Positions 18,470 to 27,359 of a DNA stretch of 62,675 nt are shown here, in pieces. A model generated the notes under the pieces. That model had not been told where the DNA came from. It did not search any database and was given only the letters and a program-made list of their open reading frames with translations. The DNA comes from Anaerotignum sp. (GTDB lineage Bacteria; Bacillota; Clostridia; Lachnospirales; Anaerotignaceae). The stretch is taken from the NCBI RefSeq assembly GCF_030625865.1, contig NZ_DAOUQB010000015.1, positions 1 to 62,675 on the forward strand. Direction: 5' to 3'. Each line of letters begins with the position of its first letter. Position 1 is the first letter of the stretch. Position numbers and translations under genes: made by a program.

Positions 18470-18506
18470 TCACAAAAAAAAAGAAATCATATCTAATGAT
18501 ATGATT
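18470..18506 (-). terminator. Rho-independent terminator
   Basis: AATCATATC and GATATGATT form a 9-bp stem with a 4-base loop. A nine-base T run follows on the minus strand. It separates the CoA-binding protein gene from the disulfide reductase gene. Confidence 0.8.
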
Positions 18507-18522
18507 CCCAAAATGTTTTCTT

Positions 18523-18885
18523 TTATTTTATTTTTGAATATAATCTTAACCCAACTAATGCGCAACCTTCCAAAAAAGGAGCATGTGTTTTGTCCAAATA
18601 ATCTAATAGCTCTTTACTCTCAGCCCCGGGTTGAATTAAAATATACTTGTAGTCTTTCTTGCATTCTTTCATTAATTTTAATCCCTTTACAGGATGGATA
18701 CATAAATCAATAACATCAATTTCCTCTGTTATATCATTGAGGGATGCTAATTCTTTGCCAACACTATGCACTTGATACCCATGTTCCATCAATTCGTTTT
18801 TTATCTTGAAAGCATATTTTTCTTCGTTCAGTGTATCACCAACAACAGCAAAAACTTTTTCCTGCATGATATCTTTTAAATCCAT
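18523..18885 (-). CDS. CoA-binding domain protein (YccU-like)
   Basis: A 120-residue single-domain Rossmann protein of the CoA_binding_2 family (KVFAVVGDTLNEEKYAFKI near the N-terminus, LCIHPVKGLKLMKE in the middle, ILIQPGAES later). The start is the ATG at 18885, eight bases after GGAGGG. Family members bind CoA or a related nucleotide; their cellular role is unclear. It lies upstream of a CoA-disulfide-reductase-type gene but is separated from it by a terminator. A link through CoA-thiol homeostasis is an inference. The 300 bases upstream contain no convincing gene. Confidence 0.8.
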   Translation of the reverse strand: MDLKDIMQEKVFAVVGDTLNEEKYAFKIKNELMEHGYQVHSVGKELASLNDITEEIDVIDLCIHPVKGLKLMKECKKDYKYILIQPGAESKELLDYLDKTHAPFLEGCALVGLRLYSKIK

Positions 18886-19188
18886 ATAATCACCCTCCAT
18901 TATTATTGATTTTTCAAACTGTTTTTATTACAAAAAATTTTATATTTCTCAATTGCAAGTTCTATATTAAAAAGGATACAGAAAATTTTACAAAATTTCA
19001 ATATTTTTTCTCTATATTATAATCTTTCTACCATTTCCTGTAAAGAAAATATTGATAAAAAAGAGTTTGAGAGAAAAATAAGGAAATTACACCTATATGC
19101 TCATGCTCAAATTCATTGGGGAGGGACTGACTAATTATCAACAATTTATTGTTAAAATTCTGAGACATCTGATTTTGTATTTCCTCTG

Positions 19189-19935
19189 CTAGAATCCCAT
19201 ATTTTGCAACCAATCACTCATCTTAATCTCTCTTTGCAGTTTTTTTTCTTCCCGAAACTTACCAAGGCGCAATTCATCTTTCATTTTTCCATCTTCCAAA
19301 TAAATCACCCTTTCTGCCCTTGCCGCTACTTTTGCATCATGGGTAACAAGAACAATTGCCGCCCCTTCCTGATTTATATCATGAAAAATATCCATAATCT
19401 CTTTTGTGGCAGCAGAATTCAATGCCCCTGTTGGTTCATCAGCAAATAATATGGAAGGAGTATTTATGAAAGCTCTGCATATTGCCGCTCTTTGCAACTG
19501 TCCCCCCGAAACTTTTCGAATATCATAATGGGCAATTTGTGAAATTCCCGTACGTTTCATCAGATCGTCTGCCTTCTTATTGATTTCTCTTCTTGACTCT
19601 TTTCCTAACTGAAACCCCGGAAATACAATATTATCACGGAGGGATAAATTTTTAAGCAAATTTGATTTTTGAAAAATAAATCCCATTTTTTCCAACCGGA
19701 TAGAACTCATTTCTTCCTCGGATAACGCAGTTATTTCTTTTTTTTCAAAGAAAACTCTTCCTCTTGTTGCTCTGTCCATACCGCTAATATTGTATAGAAG
19801 CGTTGTCTTACCGCAACCGGATCGCCCCATAACCGCCACATATTCTCCAACTTGAATGGACAATGATATCTCCCTTAACACCTCGTTACCTTCAAATTGT
19901 TTGCACAAGTGGTTCACTTGTAATAATGTTCCCAT
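19189..19935 (-). CDS. ABC transporter ATPase, MacB/LolD type
   Basis: A 248-residue ATPase for the adjacent FtsX-type permease. It has Walker A (GRSGCGKTT), a Q-loop (IFQKSNLL), the signature VSGGQLQRAA, Walker B (SILFADEPTGALN) and the switch His in VTHD. The ATG at 19935 follows AAAGG; an earlier in-frame ATG overlaps the permease gene and has a poorer site. It is the last gene of a TetR-MFS-permease-ATPase set and probably powers export of an antimicrobial or lipid-like compound. Confidence 0.92.
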   Translation of the reverse strand: MGTLLQVNHLCKQFEGNEVLREISLSIQVGEYVAVMGRSGCGKTTLLYNISGMDRATRGRVFFEKKEITALSEEEMSSIRLEKMGFIFQKSNLLKNLSLRDNIVFPGFQLGKESRREINKKADDLMKRTGISQIAHYDIRKVSGGQLQRAAICRAFINTPSILFADEPTGALNSAATKEIMDIFHDINQEGAAIVLVTHDAKVAARAERVIYLEDGKMKDELRLGKFREEKKLQREIKMSDWLQNMGF

Positions 19936-19951
19936 AGAATATTCCTTTCTT

Positions 19952-22303
19952 TTAATCATTCAAATGATATAACACATTTAACTTTTTTATACTTTTTGTC
20001 CCAAGCCAACAGAAACATCCCGCAAATGCCAACAAGGTTAAAGGAATAATTACCCAGGAAATCATTGGAATAATAAAAAATTGGATTTTTACGATTCCCA
20101 GTTCCATGGCAGAAAAAAGAATGCTCATAAGGTAATCACCAAAAACATTTGCCACCGTTGTACCACAAATAACACCAATGCTTGCAGAAATCAAAATTTG
20201 ATAAAGCTCTTGCTTTCGCAGGTTTTTTACAGAAACTCCTAACGCTTTTTGAATTGCAATTTGTGATGCGGCTCCTGCTAATCTTAGCTTCATAAACAAT
20301 GAAATAACAAGGCCGATAAGACCAATGCCAATTCCCATGGACACCCATGCTGTAACCTTAAGTTGCTTTAACACACCACCCAAAATTTCCGTAATAAACT
20401 CATCCATTTGTTCAATGGTATAACCATTTCCTAATTGATTGCGCCAGCTTTCTATAATTTCTTGTTTGTTATTTTGTTGGATAAAATCAACCATAAATCT
20501 ATACTGCTCCGGTGGTACACCCTCGAAATCTCTCATTGTTTTTGCGGTCATACCTCCGCTGGTTACGTCCTGATAGATTCCACAAACATATAACATGATT
20601 TCATGATTTTCAGAATAAAGGGCAAGGGAATCACCGAAATTTATACCTAAATATTCAGATTCTAGTTTCGATAAAGCAATTTCACTTTCATTTCTTGGTG
20701 CATTTCCCAATAAATATTGAAGTCCCTGGCCTGCCTGTTGTCCTGAATCAATATGAATGCTCTTCCGCTTTCCCTCTGCATCCATGGCCATCATTCTGAT
20801 TCTTTCAAAAAATTGATAATTTGTATTGTTTTTCTTTTGCAAGAGTTTTTCTAAATTTTCAAACCTATTTTCAATGTCTTTCCCCTGTTCAATCTCAATG
20901 AAAACGTCATGAACATCACTGCCCATATAAGAAATGAACTCCTCTGTCTCCATGGTATTTACTATATTAATCGGAATAATAACGATACAAGAAACAAGAG
21001 CCATAACCAAAATAATCAAGGAAAACCTTCTTACCTCCGTTCTAACCTCATGAAGTGCCATAAAAAATGTAGTAGGAATCGGCGAAGATTTATGTAAAAC
21101 ATTTCTGATCTGTTTCTCCCTGGCAAATCCTTTCCCACAAACCAAAGCGTCAACAATACTAATATTTTTCAGTTTCTTTAAAATCCCTTTGCAGTATTGT
21201 ATTGTAACCAGATATACCAGAACACTTCCCAATGCACCAACAAAAAGAATGGTCCAAGATAACGGTTGTATTCCAAAAGTTCTATTCATATGCTCAGAAG
21301 TGTATTGATAGGCAATCAAAGAAAGCAGATAGCCAAATATAACACCAAATATCATTAAAATTCTGATTTTACTCAAGTATAAATTTGCAATGGCCTTGGA
21401 AGAAAGACCCATTGCCTTCATTGTGCCAATTTCCGTTATTTCCTCTTCCATTGCAGTCAATATGGTATATTTCATACAAAATAAAGCAATCAGAGTCAAA
21501 AGTACGCTCATAACAAACACAACCATTACCGTCATAATATCCGTCATTGCACTTAGCAAAAAAATAATTGTATAAGTTACTGCCTGACCATTCTTTGGCA
21601 AAGTCGGGATATACTCTTCATATACCGACTGATAATCAACTGCCATAGAAGGATCATCAAAATATGTTTCCAATAGGTATTCCGTTTCTCCTACAACACC
21701 ATGCAAATCATAAAAGTCACCATCACTTATCAAAAATCTGGTAGAAGAGCATAACGTGGAATTCATCTGCCCATCATAAATATAACTGGCAACAATAAAC
21801 TCCCTTTTTATTCCATTGCTTTCCAAAAATATTTTGTCCCCGATTTTAATTGGATTTTTTTCCAAAAGAATTACAGGAACACCGATTTCTCCTTTCTTTA
21901 AGGAAATAAATTCTCTATTTTCGTTCAACAACACATCATATTGGAGATTTTGCTTTACCAAACTAATATCTAAACGACAATCTGATAATGTAAATTCTTT
22001 TTGTCCCTCTACTCTCAGTTCATCGCCATACACATTAATCATTTCAACAGTTTGCCAGTGGGTAATATTGGGATATGCCTGATTAAATTCGTCTATATTT
22101 TCTTGATCGAGCATACCTTTATGCATTTGGAGAAAATGAGGAGGCAAAGCAGTTTCATACATCGTAGAAATGGATAAAAACAGTTGACTGATAGTAAGAA
22201 TAACCGTGGCAACCAATCCAACGGATAACGTCATAAAGAGCAATAGTACCAAGTTGTTTCCCGGGTTTTTTTTAAAATCATTTTTTACTAAATTTAAAAG
22301 CAT
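19952..22303 (-). CDS. FtsX/MacB-type ABC permease, 783 residues
   Basis: A large permease with an N-terminal helix (LVLLLFMTLSVGLVATVILT), an extracellular domain, then groups of membrane helices arranged in two FtsX-like halves (about residues 255-370 and 660-780). A second large extracellular domain lies between them (about 430-650). Two FtsX domains in one chain resemble bacitracin-type and other drug-resistance exporters. It lies 16 bases upstream of the ATPase start and 24 bases downstream of the MFS gene, so all are probably one operon. Confidence 0.88.
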   Translation of the reverse strand: MLLNLVKNDFKKNPGNNLVLLLFMTLSVGLVATVILTISQLFLSISTMYETALPPHFLQMHKGMLDQENIDEFNQAYPNITHWQTVEMINVYGDELRVEGQKEFTLSDCRLDISLVKQNLQYDVLLNENREFISLKKGEIGVPVILLEKNPIKIGDKIFLESNGIKREFIVASYIYDGQMNSTLCSSTRFLISDGDFYDLHGVVGETEYLLETYFDDPSMAVDYQSVYEEYIPTLPKNGQAVTYTIIFLLSAMTDIMTVMVVFVMSVLLTLIALFCMKYTILTAMEEEITEIGTMKAMGLSSKAIANLYLSKIRILMIFGVIFGYLLSLIAYQYTSEHMNRTFGIQPLSWTILFVGALGSVLVYLVTIQYCKGILKKLKNISIVDALVCGKGFAREKQIRNVLHKSSPIPTTFFMALHEVRTEVRRFSLIILVMALVSCIVIIPINIVNTMETEEFISYMGSDVHDVFIEIEQGKDIENRFENLEKLLQKKNNTNYQFFERIRMMAMDAEGKRKSIHIDSGQQAGQGLQYLLGNAPRNESEIALSKLESEYLGINFGDSLALYSENHEIMLYVCGIYQDVTSGGMTAKTMRDFEGVPPEQYRFMVDFIQQNNKQEIIESWRNQLGNGYTIEQMDEFITEILGGVLKQLKVTAWVSMGIGIGLIGLVISLFMKLRLAGAASQIAIQKALGVSVKNLRKQELYQILISASIGVICGTTVANVFGDYLMSILFSAMELGIVKIQFFIIPMISWVIIPLTLLAFAGCFCWLGTKSIKKLNVLYHLND

Positions 22304-22327
22304 CTCTTCCCCCTTCTTCCGCTAATT

Positions 22328-23584
22328 TCACTTCAACTCCTTAACGCCTCGGGTTTTTTGAACGAAAATCATAGCCAAAATCATACCCAGCCCAGAAAGA
22401 ACCAACATAAAAGCCATTCCCCGCCCCTCGCCCGTGCCGATAATTTTTCCTATACTTTGTGCAAGCAATCCTGAATGCAGAAACATTGGCTCAAAAACGG
22501 TGTCAGCTATTACACCACAGGTTGCATAGGCAATTATCATACCAACTTGGGTGAGCAAACTTACCAATCCCCAAATTCTCCCCTGCAAATCATTGGATAC
22601 ACTCACCCGTAAAAGAACCTCCCCACAGGTATTGATAAAGGGCAGTGTCAAAAAAAACAAGAATAATGCCCCTGAAATAAAAAGCAAATTTGTTCTTAGT
22701 CCGGCGAAAACCATAAACACGCCACATAAAATGGAGGCTGAAAAAAGCACTTTCCAATATTTGTTTTTTTTAATTCCAAAAATTCCAATAAAAATACTCC
22801 CTGCCACCATCCCAACAGCACAGATTGATTCAATATAGCCAACAGTTTGGGCATTACTAAGAGCCAAGATCATTGGTGCAATAAGAGTCTGAATAAATCC
22901 CACAAAAAAACATGTCAACGTCATGACAACAATCAAAGATTGGACTTCTTTTTTTTCATTTAATAGCTGAAATCCTTCACGGAACTCTTTTATAAGGCTT
23001 TCATGTTCTTCTTTTTTCTTAGGTTTTTGCAGATGCCTTCTTGCAATGGAAACGGCTAAAATCGTAATGGCAAACGTAGAGAAATCCAAAAACAAAATCA
23101 AAGAAATATCCGATACACTAAGAAGTATTCCTGCAATGGCAGGGGAAACGAGGTACTTTGCGTTTCCCGCAATTTGCACCATGCCGCTTGCCTTGGCATA
23201 TTCATCTTCAGATAGTAGATCTGACACCGTTGCTCTGTATGCAGGCTCCATTAAAGCAACAAAAATAGAACTTATGGTGACACCAATACATATGGGAAAA
23301 ATACCACCACTCCCATACTTTATACTCAATAAAATATAGAGCAACCCCAATCCTGAGAAGGAATCGCCGCAAATCATCAGCATTCTTCTGTCGTATCTAT
23401 CGGCTAAAATTCCTCCGATGGGGCTTAGTAGTACCGTTGGCATATATGCCAATAACGTAATAAGCGATACATAAGTTACACTTCCTGTCAATTGATATAT
23501 ATAAATTGCTAAGGCAAACGCAGTCATGCCACTTCCAATATTTGAAATTAACTCACCGACCCATATGATTATAAAATTTTTCAT
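22328..23584 (-). CDS. MFS transporter, macrolide-efflux-like
   Basis: A 418-residue protein with about 12 transmembrane helices and the MFS loop 2-3 motif GGILADRYDRRMLM. The start ISNIGSGMTAFALAIYIYQLTGS resembles MefA-type macrolide efflux proteins. It is the first transporter after the tetR gene and is expected to act in the cytoplasmic membrane as a proton-driven exporter. The substrate is unknown. Pairing with an ABC system under one TetR suggests both respond to the same inducer. Confidence 0.88.
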   Translation of the reverse strand: MKNFIIIWVGELISNIGSGMTAFALAIYIYQLTGSVTYVSLITLLAYMPTVLLSPIGGILADRYDRRMLMICGDSFSGLGLLYILLSIKYGSGGIFPICIGVTISSIFVALMEPAYRATVSDLLSEDEYAKASGMVQIAGNAKYLVSPAIAGILLSVSDISLILFLDFSTFAITILAVSIARRHLQKPKKKEEHESLIKEFREGFQLLNEKKEVQSLIVVMTLTCFFVGFIQTLIAPMILALSNAQTVGYIESICAVGMVAGSIFIGIFGIKKNKYWKVLFSASILCGVFMVFAGLRTNLLFISGALFLFFLTLPFINTCGEVLLRVSVSNDLQGRIWGLVSLLTQVGMIIAYATCGVIADTVFEPMFLHSGLLAQSIGKIIGTGEGRGMAFMLVLSGLGMILAMIFVQKTRGVKELK

Positions 23585-23692
23585 TGTTCTATTTCTTTCC
23601 TTCCTATTTCACTAGAAACATTTTGTTGAAATCATTAAATGCGAATCTGAACTTTCCGACACTCCGATGAAGGAGATTTTATTATAAATCCC

Positions 23693-24322
23693 TTATCTTT
23701 GAAAAAACATCTCTGATTTATTCCATAGCATTTGCTTATCAACATTCAGCATTTTATAAAGTACGGTTATTAATGCTTGAAACATACGTTGCCGATCCAT
23801 TTGTTGAATTTGAAAAATTCCATCATCCAAAAGGGTCAAAGCAGATGCTAAGAAAATCTGCATGTATTCCCGGGGATACTCAGCTTGAAAATCGCCCTTT
23901 TTAATTCCTACTTCGATGACATTTACCAGTATGGGTGTAAGTGCTGTCACCGTAGCAGATAAGGATTTTTGATGCATCAGCACATTCTCCGGTTTATGCA
24001 TTTCCTCCAATAAACCCGATGGCATCTCATCTTCTATGCGAATAGATAGGAAGATGTGCATCAATTTGTCTATTGGCGGAAGTTCTGCTCTCTTTGCCGC
24101 GTCCTCTGCTCTGCCAATAATAATCTCTGTTGTTCTTTCAACGATTGCATCCAATACTTCTTCCTTCGATTTAAAATAATGATAAAATGTTCCTTTGGCA
24201 ATTCCTATTTCAGTCAAAATATCATTCACACTACATTGCTCATATCCTTTTATAGAGAAGAGGGTTTGTGCAGTATCTAGAATTTCTTTTTTTCGTTCAT
24301 TATGTTCTTTTACTTGTCTCAT
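23693..24322 (-). CDS. TetR-family repressor of the export operon
   Basis: 209 residues with a classic TetR N-terminal helix-turn-helix (ILDTAQTLFSIKGYEQCSV, then GIAKGTFYHYFKSKEEVLDAI) and a ligand-binding C-terminal domain. It is the first gene of the operon that continues with the MFS and ABC genes. A 19-base palindrome lies just downstream of its own predicted promoter, so autorepression with inducible release is likely. Confidence 0.92.
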   Translation of the reverse strand: MRQVKEHNERKKEILDTAQTLFSIKGYEQCSVNDILTEIGIAKGTFYHYFKSKEEVLDAIVERTTEIIIGRAEDAAKRAELPPIDKLMHIFLSIRIEDEMPSGLLEEMHKPENVLMHQKSLSATVTALTPILVNVIEVGIKKGDFQAEYPREYMQIFLASALTLLDDGIFQIQQMDRQRMFQALITVLYKMLNVDKQMLWNKSEMFFQR

Positions 24323-24343
24323 GATTTATACCCCTTTTCATTT

Positions 24344-24362
24344 TAGACCGACCGTCGGTCTA
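24344..24362. promoter_or_regulatory. TetR operator palindrome
   Basis: TAGACCGAC-C-GTCGGTCTA is a perfect palindrome with 9-bp arms around one central base. It sits 21 bases upstream of the tetR start codon and just downstream of the predicted transcription start. The GACCGACnGTCGGTC core is characteristic of many TetR-family operators. Confidence 0.88.
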
Positions 24363-24371
24363 TTTATGATT

Positions 24372-24400
24372 ATATTATTGTCTTTTATTTCTTTTGTCAA
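24372..24400 (-). promoter_or_regulatory. Promoter of the tetR-MFS-ABC operon
   Basis: On the minus strand TTGACA (24395-24400) and TAATAT (24372-24377) are 17 bases apart. The predicted start point falls about ten bases before the palindromic operator, so a bound repressor would block initiation or early elongation. Confidence 0.75.
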
Positions 24401-24428
24401 GTATTTTTTTCATTCCGTGAAATTATCC

Positions 24429-24466
24429 AAAAAACCCTCTACCCAATTCTCGTTGGGTAGAGGGTT
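24429..24466 (-). terminator. Rho-independent terminator after the nucleoside operon
   Basis: AACCCTCTACCCAA and TTGGGTAGAGGGTT form a perfect 14-bp stem with a 6-base loop. A T run follows on the minus strand. It isolates the nucleoside hydrolase gene from the TetR promoter region. Confidence 0.92.
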
Positions 24467-24470
24467 ACTC

Positions 24471-25403
24471 TTAAAATTTAGCCATTAACGTTTTCACTTT
24501 TTCTATAAAAGCCTCTCGATTTATATCAGTTATAATATAAGCGTTATGCTCCATTTGTTTATCACTATATAAATCTGTAACCGTCTTACCACAGGTTAAC
24601 TGGCCTTTTGTTTCCACACGAATTCCTACATGGTGAGTCTCAAAAATACTATCGTCTACCGTATATAATACAGCCACAGGATCATGGAGGGCAACCCCTT
24701 TATAACCCCATCCTAAGTATTTCTTAAGGCCACCTTGCAGTACGTCACGAAACAATTTTGCCTGGAACGATCCAAAGGCACCGATTTCTTCGATTTCCTC
24801 CGCTGTCATATATGCTTTTAAAGTAACATCTAATCCACACATATAAACAGGCACACCGCTGCAAAATAGCATATCAGCCCCTTCTGGATCAACATAAATA
24901 TTGAACTCCGCAGAAGGTGTCACGTTGCCGCCAATTGCAGCACCACCCATGATTACAACTCGCTTGATTAAACTCGGTAAATCTTTATATTTTGAAAAAG
25001 CAATGCCCAAATTGGTCATGGGACCAACTGCAATAATTATCAACTCCCCATTGCACTCCTTTGCAATACGGTAGATCGCATCCCACGCTTTTTCTTCCCC
25101 GATTTCAGTATTGATGATCTCCTTGGGGTATGCAACACCCCCAAAACCATCACTACCATGAAATTTTTCAGCAGTAACAGCTTCACGAAACATAGGTCTA
25201 TCCGCTCCCATAAAAATGGGGACGTCTTTTCCCATTGCATGTCTTACTTTTATAGCGTTTGCTGTAGTTTTATCAACGCCAACATTCCCTGCAACTGTTG
25301 TAATTGCACGAATATCCAATTCTTCCAATCGACTTGCTAACAATAATGCCGCCGTATCGTCAACACCCGGGTCACAATCGATAATTACTGGGAAACGATT
25401 CAT
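24471..25403 (-). CDS. Nucleoside hydrolase (IUNH family)
   Basis: 310 residues. The N-terminal calcium-binding motif DCDPGVDDTAAL is diagnostic of inosine-uridine nucleoside hydrolases, which split nucleosides into base and ribose. Other family motifs are GPMTNLGIAF, IMGGAAIGGNVTPSAEFNIYVDPEGA and a late HDPVAVLY. Its start overlaps the stop of the second hydrolase by four bases, so they are translationally coupled. It is the last gene of the uptake-hydrolase operon, where it probably handles imported nucleosides in the cytoplasm. Substrate preference cannot be read from sequence alone. Confidence 0.93.
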   Translation of the reverse strand: MNRFPVIIDCDPGVDDTAALLLASRLEELDIRAITTVAGNVGVDKTTANAIKVRHAMGKDVPIFMGADRPMFREAVTAEKFHGSDGFGGVAYPKEIINTEIGEEKAWDAIYRIAKECNGELIIIAVGPMTNLGIAFSKYKDLPSLIKRVVIMGGAAIGGNVTPSAEFNIYVDPEGADMLFCSGVPVYMCGLDVTLKAYMTAEEIEEIGAFGSFQAKLFRDVLQGGLKKYLGWGYKGVALHDPVAVLYTVDDSIFETHHVGIRVETKGQLTCGKTVTDLYSDKQMEHNAYIITDINREAFIEKVKTLMAKF

Positions 25404-26341
25404 TTTACCACCTCCCCATATACACTAATTGCTTCAACCAATAAATCAACAAATCCCTGTCTATCTATTCCCAGTAAAACTTTTGCATTTGGTGCCTTGC
25501 CCAATACTTGATTAAAATCAGCAACAGTTGCTCCTTTACAAAAATCTCCTGTTGTTTCAACCTGAATAAACAAGTCTCTGGATTCCATAATTTCCGGCTT
25601 AATCAGAGCTGCAACTGCAACTGCATCATGCACTGGCGCACCTTCATAACCAATACTTCTATGAAACTGATAAAAAAATTCCAGCCAATCAGCTACAATT
25701 TCAGCCACATGATTTCCAAGCGCACGTATTCTTTCAAAATCTTCCGGAAAAATCATAGCTTTCTCTGTTACATCCAACCCTGACATAATAATAGGTATTC
25801 CAGATTTAAATACTACATCCGCAGCCTCGGGATCAACCAAAATATTAAATTCTGCCGCAGGAGTCCAGTTTCCATGTTGAACCCCGCCACCCATCAATGA
25901 AATCTGTTTAATATTTTTTTTCAATTCAGGATGTGCCAAGAGTAACGCTGCAACATTTGTTAAAGGACCTGTGGGTACAATCGTAATAGGCTCATCACTC
26001 TCACGGATTACTTTTGCCATTAGTGTAACTCCATCCATATCAACAACTTCAAAATCAGGCTCCGGTAATTCCGGACCATCCAATCCTGATTCTCCATGTA
26101 CCGTTGGCGCTATGATTGGATCTGCAATTAAAGGGCGAACACGGCCTTTTGCCGTTGGCACATGTAAGTTGATTAAAGTGCAAATACGCAGGGCATTATA
26201 TGTGGTTTTTTCAATTGTTTGGTTACCACAGCAAGATGTAACAGCACGAATATCAAGAACAGGGCTTGCTTTCGCCAAAACCCAAGCAATGGCATCGTCA
26301 TGCCCTGGATCGCCATCTAAAATAATAGGTATCCTTTTCAT
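25400..26341 (-). CDS. Nucleoside hydrolase, second paralogue
   Basis: 313 residues with the calcium motif DGDPGHDDAIAW, GPLTNVAALL, LMGGGVQHGNWTPAAEFNILVDPEAA and VHDAVAVAAL. The N-terminal DPGHDD (H in place of V) and overall look are closer to RihA/RihB-type enzymes than its neighbour. Having two divergent hydrolases in one operon suggests complementary substrate ranges, for example purine versus pyrimidine nucleosides; this is inference. It follows the permease gene after a 73-base gap containing a hairpin. Confidence 0.93.
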   Translation of the reverse strand: MKRIPIILDGDPGHDDAIAWVLAKASPVLDIRAVTSCCGNQTIEKTTYNALRICTLINLHVPTAKGRVRPLIADPIIAPTVHGESGLDGPELPEPDFEVVDMDGVTLMAKVIRESDEPITIVPTGPLTNVAALLLAHPELKKNIKQISLMGGGVQHGNWTPAAEFNILVDPEAADVVFKSGIPIIMSGLDVTEKAMIFPEDFERIRALGNHVAEIVADWLEFFYQFHRSIGYEGAPVHDAVAVAALIKPEIMESRDLFIQVETTGDFCKGATVADFNQVLGKAPNAKVLLGIDRQGFVDLLVEAISVYGEVVK

Positions 26342-26371
26342 CTTTTCCTCCTGTTTTTCCTTTTGACAGAG

Positions 26372-26404
26372 AAAGTTGGTAAGTTCAAAAGAACTCCCAA
26401 CTTT
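26372..26404 (-). terminator. Intercistronic hairpin, possible attenuator
   Basis: AAAGTTGG...CCAACTTT with an inner AAGTTC/GAACT stem lies between the last permease gene and the hydrolase genes. The T run after it on the minus strand is weak. It may be a partial terminator or an RNA-end stabiliser that sets hydrolase levels below transporter levels. Confidence 0.5.
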
Positions 26405-26414
26405 TTCTTACATA

Positions 26415-27359
26415 TTATTTGTCACTATCTTTAAAACGTTTTACTTTCTTAATGGTACTCATTGCATAAATTACCAATCCGATAATTGTAACTGCATAAG
26501 GGATGGAAGCAACCAAATAGGATGAGAATCCCTGCATGCCTTCCATCTTGTTACCCAAAGCACTTGCAAAACCAAACAACAAGGATGATAACATAGCTCC
26601 AACAGGTTCCCCTTGTCCCATGGCCTGAGCAGCCAAGGCAATAAACCCACGACCCGCAACAATACCAATATTCCAGCTCTGAGAATAATACATAGACATA
26701 TAAGCACCACCCAGACCTGCTAATGCACCGGAGATGGCCAATGCAATATACTGTGTTTTTAATACGCTAACACCAACACTATCCGCAGCATTAGGGTTTT
26801 CCCCTACAGCACGAATTCTAAGTCCCATAGCAGTTTTGTACAGCAACACCCACACAAGAATAACCAGAAGGAATGCAACATAGGTTAATACGGAGTGTCC
26901 TGAAAAAATCTGTCCGATCACAGGAATATCTTTCAGTAAAGGTATATTCACCTTAGGCGTTAACATATTCGGCGTTGTAAGGCTTGCGGTATTTCCCTTC
27001 AAACCTGTAAAAAGATATAATAGAAAAACAGTTCCGCCGCCGCCCAATAGGTTAATGGCAATACCCGCTAAAATAATATCTGTTTTTAATTTTAAAGCAA
27101 AAACTGCCATAATCATTGCAACCAAAACACCAATGACTACAGCGCCTACTACGCCAATAAGCCAACTGTTTGTCCAGTATGAGAAAAGCACACCGAATAA
27201 TGCAGAGATCATCATAATCCCTTCGAGACCAATATTTACAACACCGCCCTTTTCGGCTACAACCGCTGCTAAAGCGGCAAAAAGAATTGGTGATGTAATA
27301 CGAATAATAGAATATCCGAAGCTGGCCGAAAAAACCATGTCAACTAACTGATGAAACAT
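26415..27359 (-). CDS. nupQ: Nucleoside ABC transporter permease 2
   Basis: 314 residues with about eight to nine membrane helices and the BPD_transp_2 core (GLEGIMMISALFGV and GENPNAADSVGVSV). It is the second permease of a BMP-type nucleoside importer, equivalent to NupQ/YufQ of Bacillus subtilis. Its ATG overlaps the stop of the first permease by one base (TAATG). It forms the membrane channel with the preceding gene product. Confidence 0.9.
   Translation of the reverse strand: MFHQLVDMVFSASFGYSIIRITSPILFAALAAVVAEKGGVVNIGLEGIMMISALFGVLFSYWTNSWLIGVVGAVVIGVLVAMIMAVFALKLKTDIILAGIAINLLGGGGTVFLLYLFTGLKGNTASLTTPNMLTPKVNIPLLKDIPVIGQIFSGHSVLTYVAFLLVILVWVLLYKTAMGLRIRAVGENPNAADSVGVSVLKTQYIALAISGALAGLGGAYMSMYYSQSWNIGIVAGRGFIALAAQAMGQGEPVGAMLSSLLFGFASALGNKMEGMQGFSSYLVASIPYAVTIIGLVIYAMSTIKKVKRFKDSDK

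Noticed and set aside
19028-19213. 61-residue open frame after the ABC ATPase gene on the minus strand
   Set aside because: No ribosome binding site, no recognisable motif, and it overlaps the end of the ATPase gene; probably chance.
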